Assembly (NCBI RefSeq): GCF_040149665.1
Contig: NZ_JBEFLP010000006.1
Coordinates: 1-64,000, forward strand
Length of the DNA: 64,000 bases
Reading direction: 5' to 3'
Source of the DNA: Sulfitobacter sp. HNIBRBA3233
GTDB lineage: Bacteria > Pseudomonadota > Alphaproteobacteria > Rhodobacterales > Rhodobacteraceae
Shown piece after piece: positions 1 to 8,548 of this stretch. Every line of letters starts with the position of its first letter. The stretch's first letter is position 1. Below the pieces are notes generated by a model that saw only the letters and a program-made list of their open reading frames with translations, did no database searches and was not told the origin of the DNA. The position numbers and the translations under genes were made by a program.

Positions 1-1
1 C

Positions 2-1054
2 CCGCACCGCAGCCTTGCCGGGCTGCTCGGCGCGCACTTCGACGACCCGCGCCTGGCGCAGCTCTTCGCGCGGTACGCCACCTACGTGGGCGGGCTGCCT
101 GCCTACAGCCCCGCCCTGCTCTCGCTGGTGTGGGAGGCAGAGCGGCGCGGCGTCTGGCACGTGCGCGGCGGCATGTACCGGCTGGCGCAGGCGATCGAGC
201 GCCTGGCGCGGCAACGCGGGGCGCACTTTCTCTACGATACACCCGTTACTCGGATCGAGGTTCAGGACGGCAGACCCTGCGCTGTCCACGCGGGCGACAC
301 CCGGCTCGATGTCGACGCGGTTCTGTTCAACGGCGATCCGCGCGCGCTGGTCGAGGGGCTGCTCGGGCACGGTGCGCGCGACGCGGTGGCCCGCAGCGCG
401 GTAGAGCCGCGCAGCCTGTCGGCGCATGTTCAGGCCTTTGCCGCAGATGTCGCGGGGGATTTCCCGCTGGCGGCCCATAATGTGTTCTTTGCCGATGATC
501 CCCTGCGCGAATATGCGCCGCTGGCGCAGGGCGGCGCGCAGGACGACCCGACACTCTATGTCTGCGCGCAGGACCGTTTCGGCGGTGCCCGCCCTCGCGG
601 TGCCGAACGGTTCGAGATCATCCTGAACGCAGCACCGATCACGGGCGACCCGCCCGTCCGCCCCACAGCCGCCGCCGCGATCCACCCCCGAGAGGAGCAT
701 CCCCCATGTCACACACTGATCTTCAAGAGGCTCGCCCGCTTCGGCCTGCGCTTCAGCCCCGCGCCGGACACCGGCACGCTGACCTCTCCGGCGGCGTGGA
801 ACAGCTTGTTTCCGGGATCGAACGGCAGCCTCTACGGGCGTTCCCCGCACGGGATGATGGCGGCGTTCCAGCGCCCCACGGCGCGCACGAAGATGCAGGG
901 GCTATATCTGGTAGGCGGCGGGGCGCATCCGGGGGCGGGGGTGCCGATGGCGACGCTCTCCGGGCAGCATGCGGCCGAAGCGATGGCGCAAGACCTCGGT
1001 TTGACCTCGACGTCCCAGCGGGCGGATACGCGTGGTGGTATGTCGACGGCGTAA
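2..1054 (+). CDS. crtD: CrtD, methoxyneurosporene (hydroxyneurosporene) desaturase, 5' end outside window
   Basis: FAD-dependent carotenoid C-3,4 desaturase of the spheroidene branch. The reading frame is already open at base 2, so the N-terminal FAD-binding fold lies outside the window; about 350 C-terminal residues remain. The C-terminal region carries FPGSNGSLYGRSPHGM and the FAD-contacting LVGGGAHPGAGVPMATLSG segment (about bases 909-965), as in CrtI/CrtD-family desaturases. It is followed on the same strand by crtC, the usual crtDC pair. Identity as CrtD and not CrtI rests on this pairing and on a full-length crtI being present at 3548-5101. Confidence 0.9.
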   Translation, partial: PHRSLAGLLGAHFDDPRLAQLFARYATYVGGLPAYSPALLSLVWEAERRGVWHVRGGMYRLAQAIERLARQRGAHFLYDTPVTRIEVQDGRPCAVHAGDTRLDVDAVLFNGDPRALVEGLLGHGARDAVARSAVEPRSLSAHVQAFAADVAGDFPLAAHNVFFADDPLREYAPLAQGGAQDDPTLYVCAQDRFGGARPRGAERFEIILNAAPITGDPPVRPTAAAAIHPREEHPPCHTLIFKRLARFGLRFSPAPDTGTLTSPAAWNSLFPGSNGSLYGRSPHGMMAAFQRPTARTKMQGLYLVGGGAHPGAGVPMATLSGQHAAEAMAQDLGLTSTSQRADTRGGMSTA

Positions 1055-1920
1055 GCGATTGCGGCACCATGGCAGTGTCGGTCATCGGCTTTATCGGGTC
1101 GGTGTTTTCACCTTGGTACCATTGGTCGGGGCGCGGCAATCCGGCGAACCACTGCTGCATCAACGTGGCGACCTACGGACGCGGCGGACGCTTTGCCATG
1201 ACCGACAGAGGGGCGGCGGCCCTGCGCGCCACGCCGGACGCGCTGGTGGTCGGCCCCTCGTCCATGCGCTGGACCGGCGCGGCACTGGAAATCGACATCG
1301 ACGAGGTCTCCTCCCTCCCGCTGGTCTCGCGGATGCGGGGACGGATCACGCTTGTGCCCCAGGCCATTACATCGGTGGAATTGCCCCTGACGCTGGACGG
1401 CGCCCATGTCTGGCGGCCCTTCGCCCCTTCCGCACGGATCGAGGTCGCGCTGGAGGCGTCGGGCTGGCAATGGTCTGGCCACGGCTACTTCGACGCGAAT
1501 TTCGGGACGCGCCCGCTGGAGCAGGATTTCAGCTACTGGACATGGGGGCGCTATCCCACGCGTGCCGGGGCCACCTGTTTCTACGATGCGGACCGGCGCG
1601 ATGGCACCACCCTCGATGCGGCGATCGCTTTCGGACGCGACGGCGCCGCGCGGCAGGTAGAGGCGCCACCGCGCACGCCGTTCAAACGCACCCTCTGGGC
1701 GCTGCGCCGCGAGACCCGTGCCGACGCCGGCACCGTGCCGCGCCAAATCAAGCCGATGCTGGACGCGCCCTTCTATTCGCGGTCGGTCGTCGAGACCCGC
1801 ATCGACGGCGAAACCGTGCAGGGCGTGCACGAAGCGCTGGATCTGGACCGCTATGCACAGCCCTTGTTGAAACCGATGTTGGCGGTGCGGGTGCCGCGCA
1901 GGCGCGGGTGGCGATTCTGA
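796..1920 (+). CDS. crtC: CrtC, hydroxyneurosporene synthase (carotenoid 1,2-hydratase); start unresolved
   Basis: Adds water across the C-1,2 double bond of neurosporene or lycopene in the spheroidene pathway. The family core is clear: YVDGVSDCG, then GFIGSVFSPWYHWSGRG, NHCCINVATYG, and a C-terminal half with WSGHGYFDANFGTRPLE and WTWGRYP. The start is a problem. The conserved WWYVDGVSD motif (about 1027-1056) precedes the first internal ATG at 1069, and no ATG, GTG or TTG occurs in frame between 799 and 1069. The nearest upstream standard starts are GTG 796 and ATG 706, both deep inside crtD. I give GTG 796 as the shortest standard start that keeps the motif. Starting at 1069 gives 283 aa, close to the usual family length. 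Confidence 0.8.
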   Translation: MEQLVSGIERQPLRAFPARDDGGVPAPHGAHEDAGAISGRRRGASGGGGADGDALRAACGRSDGARPRFDLDVPAGGYAWWYVDGVSDCGTMAVSVIGFIGSVFSPWYHWSGRGNPANHCCINVATYGRGGRFAMTDRGAAALRATPDALVVGPSSMRWTGAALEIDIDEVSSLPLVSRMRGRITLVPQAITSVELPLTLDGAHVWRPFAPSARIEVALEASGWQWSGHGYFDANFGTRPLEQDFSYWTWGRYPTRAGATCFYDADRRDGTTLDAAIAFGRDGAARQVEAPPRTPFKRTLWALRRETRADAGTVPRQIKPMLDAPFYSRSVVETRIDGETVQGVHEALDLDRYAQPLLKPMLAVRVPRRRGWRF

Positions 1921-2021
1921 TCGCACCGCGGCACCCGACGCGAGTGCGGGATTGAGTTTAAGGGCAAAATGGAGAAGACCCCGTCGCCCGGCAGGAGCGG
2001 TGACGCCCGGGGCGTAGGGCG

Positions 2022-2501
2022 CTAGAGCTTGTCCACGCGCAGCGGTTCGACCTTGGGGTTCAGCCGCCACATGCCGAGGTTCAGCGCTGCGGCCACCGTG
2101 ACCCATGCCAGGTAGGGCACGAAGGCGGCACCGGCCCAGAAATCGAGCCAGAAATGGCTGAGCGTCGCCCCCAGAACACTGAGCCAGAGCGGCAGCATCA
2201 CCAGCAGCGCGCCACGGATCCGGCGCAAGCCGAAGAAGATCGGTGTCCACAGGGTGGAGAAACCTGCCTGGACCGCCCAGAAAGCCATCGCATAGGCATT
2301 GTCGTTGAGCACGGCCACCCGTGCGCCCGCGAAGGAAATCAGCAGATAGATCGTCGTCCACGCGAGCGGGAACGCCCAGTCGGGCGGTGTGAACCACGGC
2401 TTTTCAAGCGTCTTGTACCACTCCCCCGGCGGGAACATGGCCCCCGTTGCACCGGCAGCGGAACAGGCGAGAAGGAAGAGAAGAAAAAGTGAAATATCCA
2501 T
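2022..2501 (-). CDS. tspO: TspO/MBR-family tryptophan-rich sensory protein
   Basis: 159-aa outer-membrane or envelope tetrapyrrole-binding protein of the TspO/translocator family, which in Rhodobacter modulates pigment gene expression by oxygen. It has about five hydrophobic helices and the family signature (GEWYKTLEKPWFTPPDW at about residues 26-42, many Trp, LNLGMWRLNP near the end). It lies 21 bp downstream of crtB on the same strand, matching the conserved crtI-crtB-tspO order. It converges on crtC; the roughly 100-bp gap holds no recognisable gene. Confidence 0.93.
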   Translation of the reverse strand: MDISLFLLFLLACSAAGATGAMFPPGEWYKTLEKPWFTPPDWAFPLAWTTIYLLISFAGARVAVLNDNAYAMAFWAVQAGFSTLWTPIFFGLRRIRGALLVMLPLWLSVLGATLSHFWLDFWAGAAFVPYLAWVTVAAALNLGMWRLNPKVEPLRVDKL

Positions 2502-2522
2502 GTCGGTCCATATGGGGCAGAG

Positions 2523-3551
2523 TTACTCGGCGGCCACCCCGTTCATGCCGCGCCGGCCGTCCTCGCGGGCGCGCAGGTCGGCCATGATCTGCATCAGCCC
2601 GTCCATCGGGCGGGGCACAGCACTTTGATGGGCGGCCGCATCGACGAGGAAGGCAACTTCCGGAAGCGGTCTTGCGTAGATGACCGGTGAACGCGGCAGG
2701 GTCAAGGTGGCCCCCGCGCGCAGACCGGCCTTGCCCAGAAGCACCAGCTTGGTCGCGCGCCCGGTGCGGGCGCGGCGGGTGACGCTGTCGCAGCCGTTGC
2801 GCCGCACTGCCGTGCCGATCCCCGCGTAGATATAGCGCGCGGCGAAGATGCCCGCGCGGGCCGAGGGCGGCAGGGCCGCGACGCCGGCTTCGGACCGGAT
2901 GTAGAGCCGCTGCGCCTCGGCCAGCAGCCGGCGCACCATGCGCCGCAGTTGCGGCGTCGCCTCGGGTGCGGCGAGAAAATCGCCGACGTCCACACCGGCC
3001 TCGGCCAGCCAGTCGGTGGGCAGGTAGATCCGCCCGGCGGCCGCGTCTTCGCCCACGTCGCGGGCGATGTTCGTCAGCTGCATCGCCACGCCCAGATCGC
3101 AGGCCCGCGCCAGCGCGTTGCCGTCGCGGACCCGCATCAGCACACACATCATCGCCCCCACCGCAGCGGCGACGCGCGCGGAATAGGCCCGCACGTCCGA
3201 CAGCGATGCGTAGCGCTGCCCGACCGCATCCCACGCCAGCCCTTCGAGCAGCGCATCGGGCAGCGCGCGCGGCATATCGAATTCGGCCACAATGGCGGCA
3301 AAGGCGCGATCCTCCGGCGCGTTGCGGGGCGTGCCCGCATAGACCAGATCAAGCCGCTTCTGCAGATCGAGCACGGCGCGCCCCTTGGCGTTGCCCTCGT
3401 CGACCTCGTCGTCGGCGAGACGGCAGAACGCATAGAGTGCCAGCGCCGGATCGCGCACCGCCGCAGGCAGCAGGCGCGATGCCGCGTGGAAAGACAGGCT
3501 GCCGGTGCGGATCACCGCGCGGCAATGGGCAAGATCGTCTGCGTCAATCAT
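2523..3551 (-). CDS. crtB: CrtB, phytoene synthase
   Basis: Condenses two geranylgeranyl-PP molecules to phytoene. 342 aa, usual length. Both aspartate-rich squalene/phytoene synthase motifs are visible: YAFCRLADDEVDEG (about residues 41-54) and NIARDVGEDAAAGRIYLP (about 161-178). The ATG overlaps the crtI stop codon (ATGA), indicating translational coupling in a crtI-crtB-tspO operon. Confidence 0.97.
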   Translation of the reverse strand: MIDADDLAHCRAVIRTGSLSFHAASRLLPAAVRDPALALYAFCRLADDEVDEGNAKGRAVLDLQKRLDLVYAGTPRNAPEDRAFAAIVAEFDMPRALPDALLEGLAWDAVGQRYASLSDVRAYSARVAAAVGAMMCVLMRVRDGNALARACDLGVAMQLTNIARDVGEDAAAGRIYLPTDWLAEAGVDVGDFLAAPEATPQLRRMVRRLLAEAQRLYIRSEAGVAALPPSARAGIFAARYIYAGIGTAVRRNGCDSVTRRARTGRATKLVLLGKAGLRAGATLTLPRSPVIYARPLPEVAFLVDAAAHQSAVPRPMDGLMQIMADLRAREDGRRGMNGVAAE

Positions 3552-5101
3552 TCGGCGGCCATCCTTGTCTCTTTCTCGACCGGGGGCAGGTCCGGCACCA
3601 GCTTGCCCAGCACCTCGGCGCTGGAGACCACTCCGGGCAGCCCCGCGCCCGGATGCGTGCCCGCGCCGACGAGGAACAGCCCGCGCGCCTCCTCGCTCAC
3701 GTTATGGGGGCGGAACCATGCGGATTGCAGAATCCGCGGCTCCAGCGAAAAACCCGAGCCGTTGGGGCTGAGATACCGGTCGCGGAAAGTCTCGGGCGTG
3801 AATTCCAGCTCGGTCGTGATCCGGTCGCGAAAGCCCGGCATATGCTCTTCGAGCACGGCGGCGACCTTCTCGCGGTATTTCGGGGCCTCGGTCAGCCAGT
3901 CCACGGGATCGTCCCAGCCCAGATGCGGCACCGGCGAGAGCACGTAGAAACTGTCGTCACCGGCGGGGGCCACCGTGGGATCGGTGATCGCGGGGCGGTG
4001 GATGTAAAGGCTCATGTCGTCGGAGAGCGTGCCACGGATGAAGATATCCTTCAGCAGCCCGGTGAAACGCGGCCCGTTGACGATGGTGTGATGGCCCAGA
4101 TCGGGCCACATCGCGGCGGTACCCTTGGTTCCGAAATACCAGACATAAAGCCCCATCGACCACCGCTTGCGCGCGAGCTTCGGCGCGGTCCAGCGGCGGC
4201 GCGGATGATTGCGCAGAAGGTGGCTGTAGGTATGGCCCGCATCCGCGTTCGACACGATCAGCGGCGCGTCGAGACGGCTGCCGTCGGTCAGCCGCACCGC
4301 CCGTGCGGCCCCGCCTTCGACGATGATCTCGTCCGCCTCGGCCCCGTGACGGATGACACCGCCCTGCGCGCGCACCACATCGGCCATGGCGTCGGCGATC
4401 GCCTGCACCCCGCCAATCGCGTAATGCACGCCGTAGGTTTTTTCCAGATGCGCCACCAGCGCGTAGATCGAGGTGACATGGGTCGGATCGCCCCCGATGA
4501 AGAGCGGATGAAACGACAGCGCCATGCGCAACCGCTCGTCCCTGACCCGCGATGCGACCAGCCCGTAGATCGACCTGTCCGCGCGCAGCTGGGCGAATTT
4601 CGGCAAGACCTTGATCGTCTCCCACAGCCGGTGCATCGGCTTGGCGACCATGCCTTCAAAGCCGACCACGTAGCGCGCGGCGCTATCGCGCAGGAAACGC
4701 TTGTACCCTTTCAGGTCGCGGGGCGAGATTTTCGAGACCTGTTCGAACATGCGCTCGTCATCGGTCGATGCCTCGAAGCGCGTGCCGTCCGGCCAGCGCA
4801 CCTCGTAAAAGGGATCGAGCGGGCGAAGGTCCACATCCGCATGGAAATCACGACCGCAGGCTTTCCACAGATCCTCGAACACCTGCGGGACCGTCACGAT
4901 GGTCGGGCCAAGGTCGAAGCGGTGGCCGTCCTGGGTGATCGAGGAGCCGCGCCCCCCTGCCCGGTCAAGCCGGTCGAGCACGGTAACAGCGTAGCCCTTC
5001 GCCCCCAGACGCATGGCGGCGGACAGGCCGCCAAGCCCCGCACCGATGACAATGGCGCGGCGATCAGGGACGTCGGCGGAATCTGCTGTGTGAAAGACCA
5101 T
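3548..5101 (-). CDS. crtI: CrtI, phytoene desaturase
   Basis: FAD-dependent multistep desaturase that makes neurosporene or lycopene from phytoene. 517 aa, full length. The N-terminal dinucleotide-binding motif AIVIGAGLGGLSAAMRLGA lies at about residues 16-34 and is followed by DRAGGRGSS. The C-terminal FAD contact FLVGAGTHPGAGLPGVVSSA is typical of CrtI. Divergent from crtA; the 107-bp intergenic region carries three PpsR-type boxes, the nearest ending-edge only 15 bp from this start codon. Confidence 0.97.
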   Translation of the reverse strand: MVFHTADSADVPDRRAIVIGAGLGGLSAAMRLGAKGYAVTVLDRLDRAGGRGSSITQDGHRFDLGPTIVTVPQVFEDLWKACGRDFHADVDLRPLDPFYEVRWPDGTRFEASTDDERMFEQVSKISPRDLKGYKRFLRDSAARYVVGFEGMVAKPMHRLWETIKVLPKFAQLRADRSIYGLVASRVRDERLRMALSFHPLFIGGDPTHVTSIYALVAHLEKTYGVHYAIGGVQAIADAMADVVRAQGGVIRHGAEADEIIVEGGAARAVRLTDGSRLDAPLIVSNADAGHTYSHLLRNHPRRRWTAPKLARKRWSMGLYVWYFGTKGTAAMWPDLGHHTIVNGPRFTGLLKDIFIRGTLSDDMSLYIHRPAITDPTVAPAGDDSFYVLSPVPHLGWDDPVDWLTEAPKYREKVAAVLEEHMPGFRDRITTELEFTPETFRDRYLSPNGSGFSLEPRILQSAWFRPHNVSEEARGLFLVGAGTHPGAGLPGVVSSAEVLGKLVPDLPPVEKETRMAAE

Positions 5102-5116
5102 GAGAAATGCTACAAC

Positions 5117-5188
5117 TGTCTAGCTTGATTTACAATCGTCCTGTCCACTCTTCCATACAAACCCGTAATGTGTAAAGCTGAGTTGACA
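5117..5188. promoter_or_regulatory. Three PpsR/CrtJ-type operator boxes between crtI and crtA
   Basis: Three TGT-N12-ACA palindromes lie in the divergent promoter region: TGTCTAGCTTGATTTACA (5117-5134), TGTCCACTCTTCCATACA (5142-5159) and TGTAAAGCTGAGTTGACA (5171-5188), with gaps of 7 and 11 bp. This is the operator pattern of PpsR/CrtJ, the aerobic repressor encoded at 32696-34120. Closely paired sites suit cooperative binding. That PpsR represses both crtA and crtIB here is inferred. Confidence 0.8.
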
Positions 5189-5208
5189 GCCAAGGGACTC
5201 ACGAACCA

Positions 5209-5910
5209 ATGCAGCAGGTGGTCAGCCTCAGCTTCTATCGCTTCGGCAGCGTGCCCGCGCGCCTGTGGGCCTTTGCGCAGATGGGCCTTGCCCGCCGCGC
5301 CATGGCGCGCACCCCCGGCATCGGTTTCTGGAAGCTTTGCGGATCGGGCACCGGCGAGGGGTTCACACCCAAACCCAACCTGTCGGTCTACGCGATCCTT
5401 GCCACTTGGCCGGACGAGGCGACGGCACGCGCGGCCCTCGGATCCGGTGTATTCGCCCGGTACAGAGCCACATCAAGCGAGGACTGGACCATCCTGATGG
5501 CCGCCACCTCGGCGCGCGGTCAGTGGTCGGGGGTGGCCCCGTTCACCGCGCAGGACCACGCCGGCAACGGCCCCATCGCCGCCCTGACCCGCGCCACGAT
5601 CAAACCGGGCATCCTGCACCGGTTCTGGGGGCGCGTCCCCGATATCTCGGGGGTGATCGGGCGCGATCCGTCGGTTCTGTTCAAACTCGGCATCGGTGAG
5701 GTGCCCTGGCTGCATCAGGTCACCTTTTCGATCTGGCCCGATGCCGCGGCCATGAATAATTTCGCCCGCACCGGCCCGCATGCGGAGGCGATCCGCGCCG
5801 TCCGCCGCGACGGCTGGTTCTCGGAAGAACTCTATGCCCGCTTCGCGCTGATCGCCGAAGAAGGGACATGGGGCGGCACATCGCCCCTCGCCACAAAGGA
5901 CACGCCATGA
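5209..5910 (+). CDS. crtA: CrtA, spheroidene monooxygenase
   Basis: Oxygen-dependent C-2 ketolase that converts spheroidene to spheroidenone. 233 aa with the family pattern VVSLSFYRFGSVPARLWAF at the N-terminus, then MARTPGIGFWKLCGSGTGEGF and ATIKPGILHRFWGRVP. It is the first gene of a plus-strand crtA-bchI-bchD-bchO operon; its TGA overlaps the bchI ATG. A purine-rich AAGGGA lies about 13 nt upstream of the start, so the ribosome binding site is weak. Confidence 0.95.
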   Translation: MQQVVSLSFYRFGSVPARLWAFAQMGLARRAMARTPGIGFWKLCGSGTGEGFTPKPNLSVYAILATWPDEATARAALGSGVFARYRATSSEDWTILMAATSARGQWSGVAPFTAQDHAGNGPIAALTRATIKPGILHRFWGRVPDISGVIGRDPSVLFKLGIGEVPWLHQVTFSIWPDAAAMNNFARTGPHAEAIRAVRRDGWFSEELYARFALIAEEGTWGGTSPLATKDTP

Positions 5911-6914
5911 AACAGCCCTTCCCGTTTTCCGCCATCGTCGGTCAGGAGGACATGAAACGCGCCATGATCCTGACGGCAATCGACCCGTCCATCGGGGGTG
6001 TTCTGGTCTTCGGAGATCGCGGCACCGGCAAATCCACCGCCGTGCGCGCGCTGGCGGCCCTGCTGCCACCGATCCGCGCCGTCAAAGGCTGCCCGGTCAA
6101 TTCCGAGCGCAAGGCCGACTGCCCGGACTGGGCGCAGGTCCCCGGCAAGACGACAGAGGAAATCGCCACGCCGGTCGTCGATCTGCCACTGGGCGTCTCG
6201 GAGGATCGCGTGACGGGCGCGCTCGACATCGAGAAGGCTCTGACAAAGGGGGAAAAGGCTTTTCAGCCGGGGCTTCTGGCGCAGGCAAACCGCGGATACC
6301 TCTATATCGACGAGGTGAACCTGCTGGAGGATCACATCGTCGATCTGCTGCTTGATGTGGCGCAATCGGGGGAAAACGTGGTCGAACGCGAGGGCCTGTC
6401 GATCCGCCATGCCGCGCGGTTCGTTCTGGTCGGTTCCGGCAACCCCGAGGAGGGCGAGCTGCGCCCGCAGCTTCTGGACCGCTTCGGCCTGTCGGTCGAT
6501 GTCGCCTCTCCCACGGTGATCGCCGAGCGGGTCGAAGTCATCAAGCGCCGCGATGCGTTCGAGAACGACAACACCGCTTTCATGCTGCGCTGGCAGGCCG
6601 AGGACGCGATGCTGCGCGAGCGGATCGTGGCGGCGCGCGCGGCGCTGAAACAGCTCAAAACCCCGGAACAGAGCCTGCATGACGTGGCCGAACTCTGCCT
6701 TGCGCTCGGCTCGGACGGGTTGCGCGGAGAGTTGACGCTGCTGAAAGCGGCGCGCGCCTATGCCGCCTTCCGCGACGATACCGCGCTGACACGCAGCCAT
6801 ATCCGCGATGTGGCGGCCCTCGCCCTGCGGCACCGGATGCGGCGCGATCCGCTGGACGATGCCGGATCGGGCACGCGCGTCGCGCGGGTGGTCGAGGATG
6901 TGCTGGGCGCATGA
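5907..6914 (+). CDS. bchI: BchI, magnesium chelatase AAA+ ATPase subunit I
   Basis: AAA+ motor that, with BchD and BchH, inserts Mg2+ into protoporphyrin IX. 335 aa from the ATG that overlaps the crtA stop (ATGA). An in-frame ATG at 5868 would extend into crtA and is less likely. Walker A GDRGTGKST lies at residues 36-44; Walker B is YLYIDEVNLLEDHIVDLLLD, and the sensor region VGSGNPEEGELRPQLLDRFG is present. Coupled to bchD by another ATGA overlap. Confidence 0.97.
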   Translation: MKQPFPFSAIVGQEDMKRAMILTAIDPSIGGVLVFGDRGTGKSTAVRALAALLPPIRAVKGCPVNSERKADCPDWAQVPGKTTEEIATPVVDLPLGVSEDRVTGALDIEKALTKGEKAFQPGLLAQANRGYLYIDEVNLLEDHIVDLLLDVAQSGENVVEREGLSIRHAARFVLVGSGNPEEGELRPQLLDRFGLSVDVASPTVIAERVEVIKRRDAFENDNTAFMLRWQAEDAMLRERIVAARAALKQLKTPEQSLHDVAELCLALGSDGLRGELTLLKAARAYAAFRDDTALTRSHIRDVAALALRHRMRRDPLDDAGSGTRVARVVEDVLGA

Positions 6915-8545
6915 CACCGCTGGCGCGCGCCCGCACTGCGCTGGCCCTGCTGGCGCTTGATCCGGCGCTCGGCGGCCTGCGCCTGCGGGCGCGCCCCTGT
7001 CCTGCCCGCGATGCGGTGCTCGACGCCGCCCGCGCGCTGCCCCTGCCCCTGACGCGTCTGCACCCCGCCATGGGCGCCGAGGCGCTGGAGGGCGGAATCG
7101 ACGTTTCCGCGACACTTTCGGGCGGGACGTTGACGCGCACGCGCGGTCTGCTCGCCACGCCCGCGACGCTGGTGCTGGCCATGGCGGAACGCGCGCAGCC
7201 TTTCCTTGCCGCGCGGATCGCCGCCACGCTGGACGCAGGGACAGGCCATGTGCTGATCGCCCTCGACGAGGGGACGCAGGACGAGGCGATGCCCCCTGCC
7301 CTTTCCGACCGGCTGGCGTTTTGTGTCGATCTTTCCGACGTGGCGCTTGCGGATCTGGACGCCCCCGCCCCCGCCAGCGCACCGTCGCCGCACGGGCCCG
7401 TGACAGCCCCGGACGATCTGGCCGATACGCTTGTCGCGCTGGCGGTACGGCTGGGGATCCCGAGCCTGCGCGCGGTCACCTTCGCGCTGCGCACCGCCCG
7501 CGCCCATGCGGCGCTCAACGGCAGGTCCACCGTCACCGACGAGGATATCGCGGCGGCGGTCGAGCTGACCTTCGCGCATCTTGCCACGCGCCTGCCGGAG
7601 GCGGACCCGCAGGATCAGGCCGAAGACCCCCCCGAGGACCCCGCGGAGGACCCACAGGACCCCTCCCGGCAGAGCCACCTGCCCGAGGATCTGCTGCTCG
7701 ACGCGGTGAAGGCCGCGCTGCCTGCGGATCTGCTGGCCCGCCTCGGGGCCGGCGCGGTGCAGCGCAGCGCCAGCGGGGCGGGCGCGGGCGTGAAAAAGAC
7801 CGGAAACCGCCGTGGCCGCCCCCTGCCCGCGCGCCTCGGCGGCAGCACGCAGGCGCGTGTCGATCTGATCGCCACCCTGCGCGCGGCGGTCCCCTGGCAG
7901 ACCCTGCGCCGGGCCCATGAGCCCGACCGTAGCGGCGCGATCATCACGCGCAGCGACCTGCGCCGCAAACGCTATCAGGACCACTCCGACCGGGTGCTGA
8001 TCTTTGCGGTCGACGCCTCCGGCTCGGCGGCGATGGCGCGAATGGGCGAGGCGAAGGGCGCGATCGAACTGTTGCTGGCCGAAGCCTATGCCCGGCGCGA
8101 CCACGTGGCGCTGATCGCCTTTCGCGGTGACGGGGCGGAGGTGCTGCTGGAGCCGACCCGCAGCCTTGTCCAGACAAAACGCAAGCTGGCCGCCCTGCCC
8201 GGCGGAGGCGCCACACCGCTGGCCGCCGGATTGATGTCGGCGCACGCCATGGCGCTTCAGGCGCGGCGCAAGGGGCTGAGCCCGACAATCATCACGCTGA
8301 CGGACGGGCGGGCCAACATGCCCCTCGATGGCACACCTAGCCGCCCGCGCGCCGCCGAGGATGCCCGGACCGCCGCCACCGCCATCGGCGCCGCGCGGAT
8401 CGACACCATGGTGATCGACACGGGCCGCAGACCCGAGGCGGCGCTGGCGCAGCTTGCCGCGCGCACGGGGGGTCATTACCTCGCCCTGCCCCGCGCGGAT
8501 GCGCGCAGCCTGTCGGACGCGGTCAGCCGCACCCTGGACAGCTAG
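6911..8545 (+). CDS. bchD: BchD, magnesium chelatase subunit D
   Basis: Platform subunit of Mg-chelatase. 544 aa: a degenerate AAA+ N-terminal domain without a good Walker A, an acidic proline-rich linker of repeated EDP-type units at about residues 235-255, and a C-terminal von Willebrand A domain with the MIDAS motif VDASGSAA (about 367-374) and ITLTDGRAN. Translationally coupled to bchI (ATGA). The arrangement bchI-bchD-bchO is the standard one. Confidence 0.97.
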   Translation: MTPLARARTALALLALDPALGGLRLRARPCPARDAVLDAARALPLPLTRLHPAMGAEALEGGIDVSATLSGGTLTRTRGLLATPATLVLAMAERAQPFLAARIAATLDAGTGHVLIALDEGTQDEAMPPALSDRLAFCVDLSDVALADLDAPAPASAPSPHGPVTAPDDLADTLVALAVRLGIPSLRAVTFALRTARAHAALNGRSTVTDEDIAAAVELTFAHLATRLPEADPQDQAEDPPEDPAEDPQDPSRQSHLPEDLLLDAVKAALPADLLARLGAGAVQRSASGAGAGVKKTGNRRGRPLPARLGGSTQARVDLIATLRAAVPWQTLRRAHEPDRSGAIITRSDLRRKRYQDHSDRVLIFAVDASGSAAMARMGEAKGAIELLLAEAYARRDHVALIAFRGDGAEVLLEPTRSLVQTKRKLAALPGGGATPLAAGLMSAHAMALQARRKGLSPTIITLTDGRANMPLDGTPSRPRAAEDARTAATAIGAARIDTMVIDTGRRPEAALAQLAARTGGHYLALPRADARSLSDAVSRTLDS

Positions 8546-8548
8546 GGG

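Noticed and set aside
2966..5128. 720-aa plus-strand open frame
   Set aside because: It runs antisense through crtB and crtI, both intact with clear motifs, and has shadow-type composition.
5868..5906. Upstream ATG extension of bchI
   Set aside because: The extension lies in crtA coding sequence, and the ATG at 5907 gives the normal family start with stop-start overlap.
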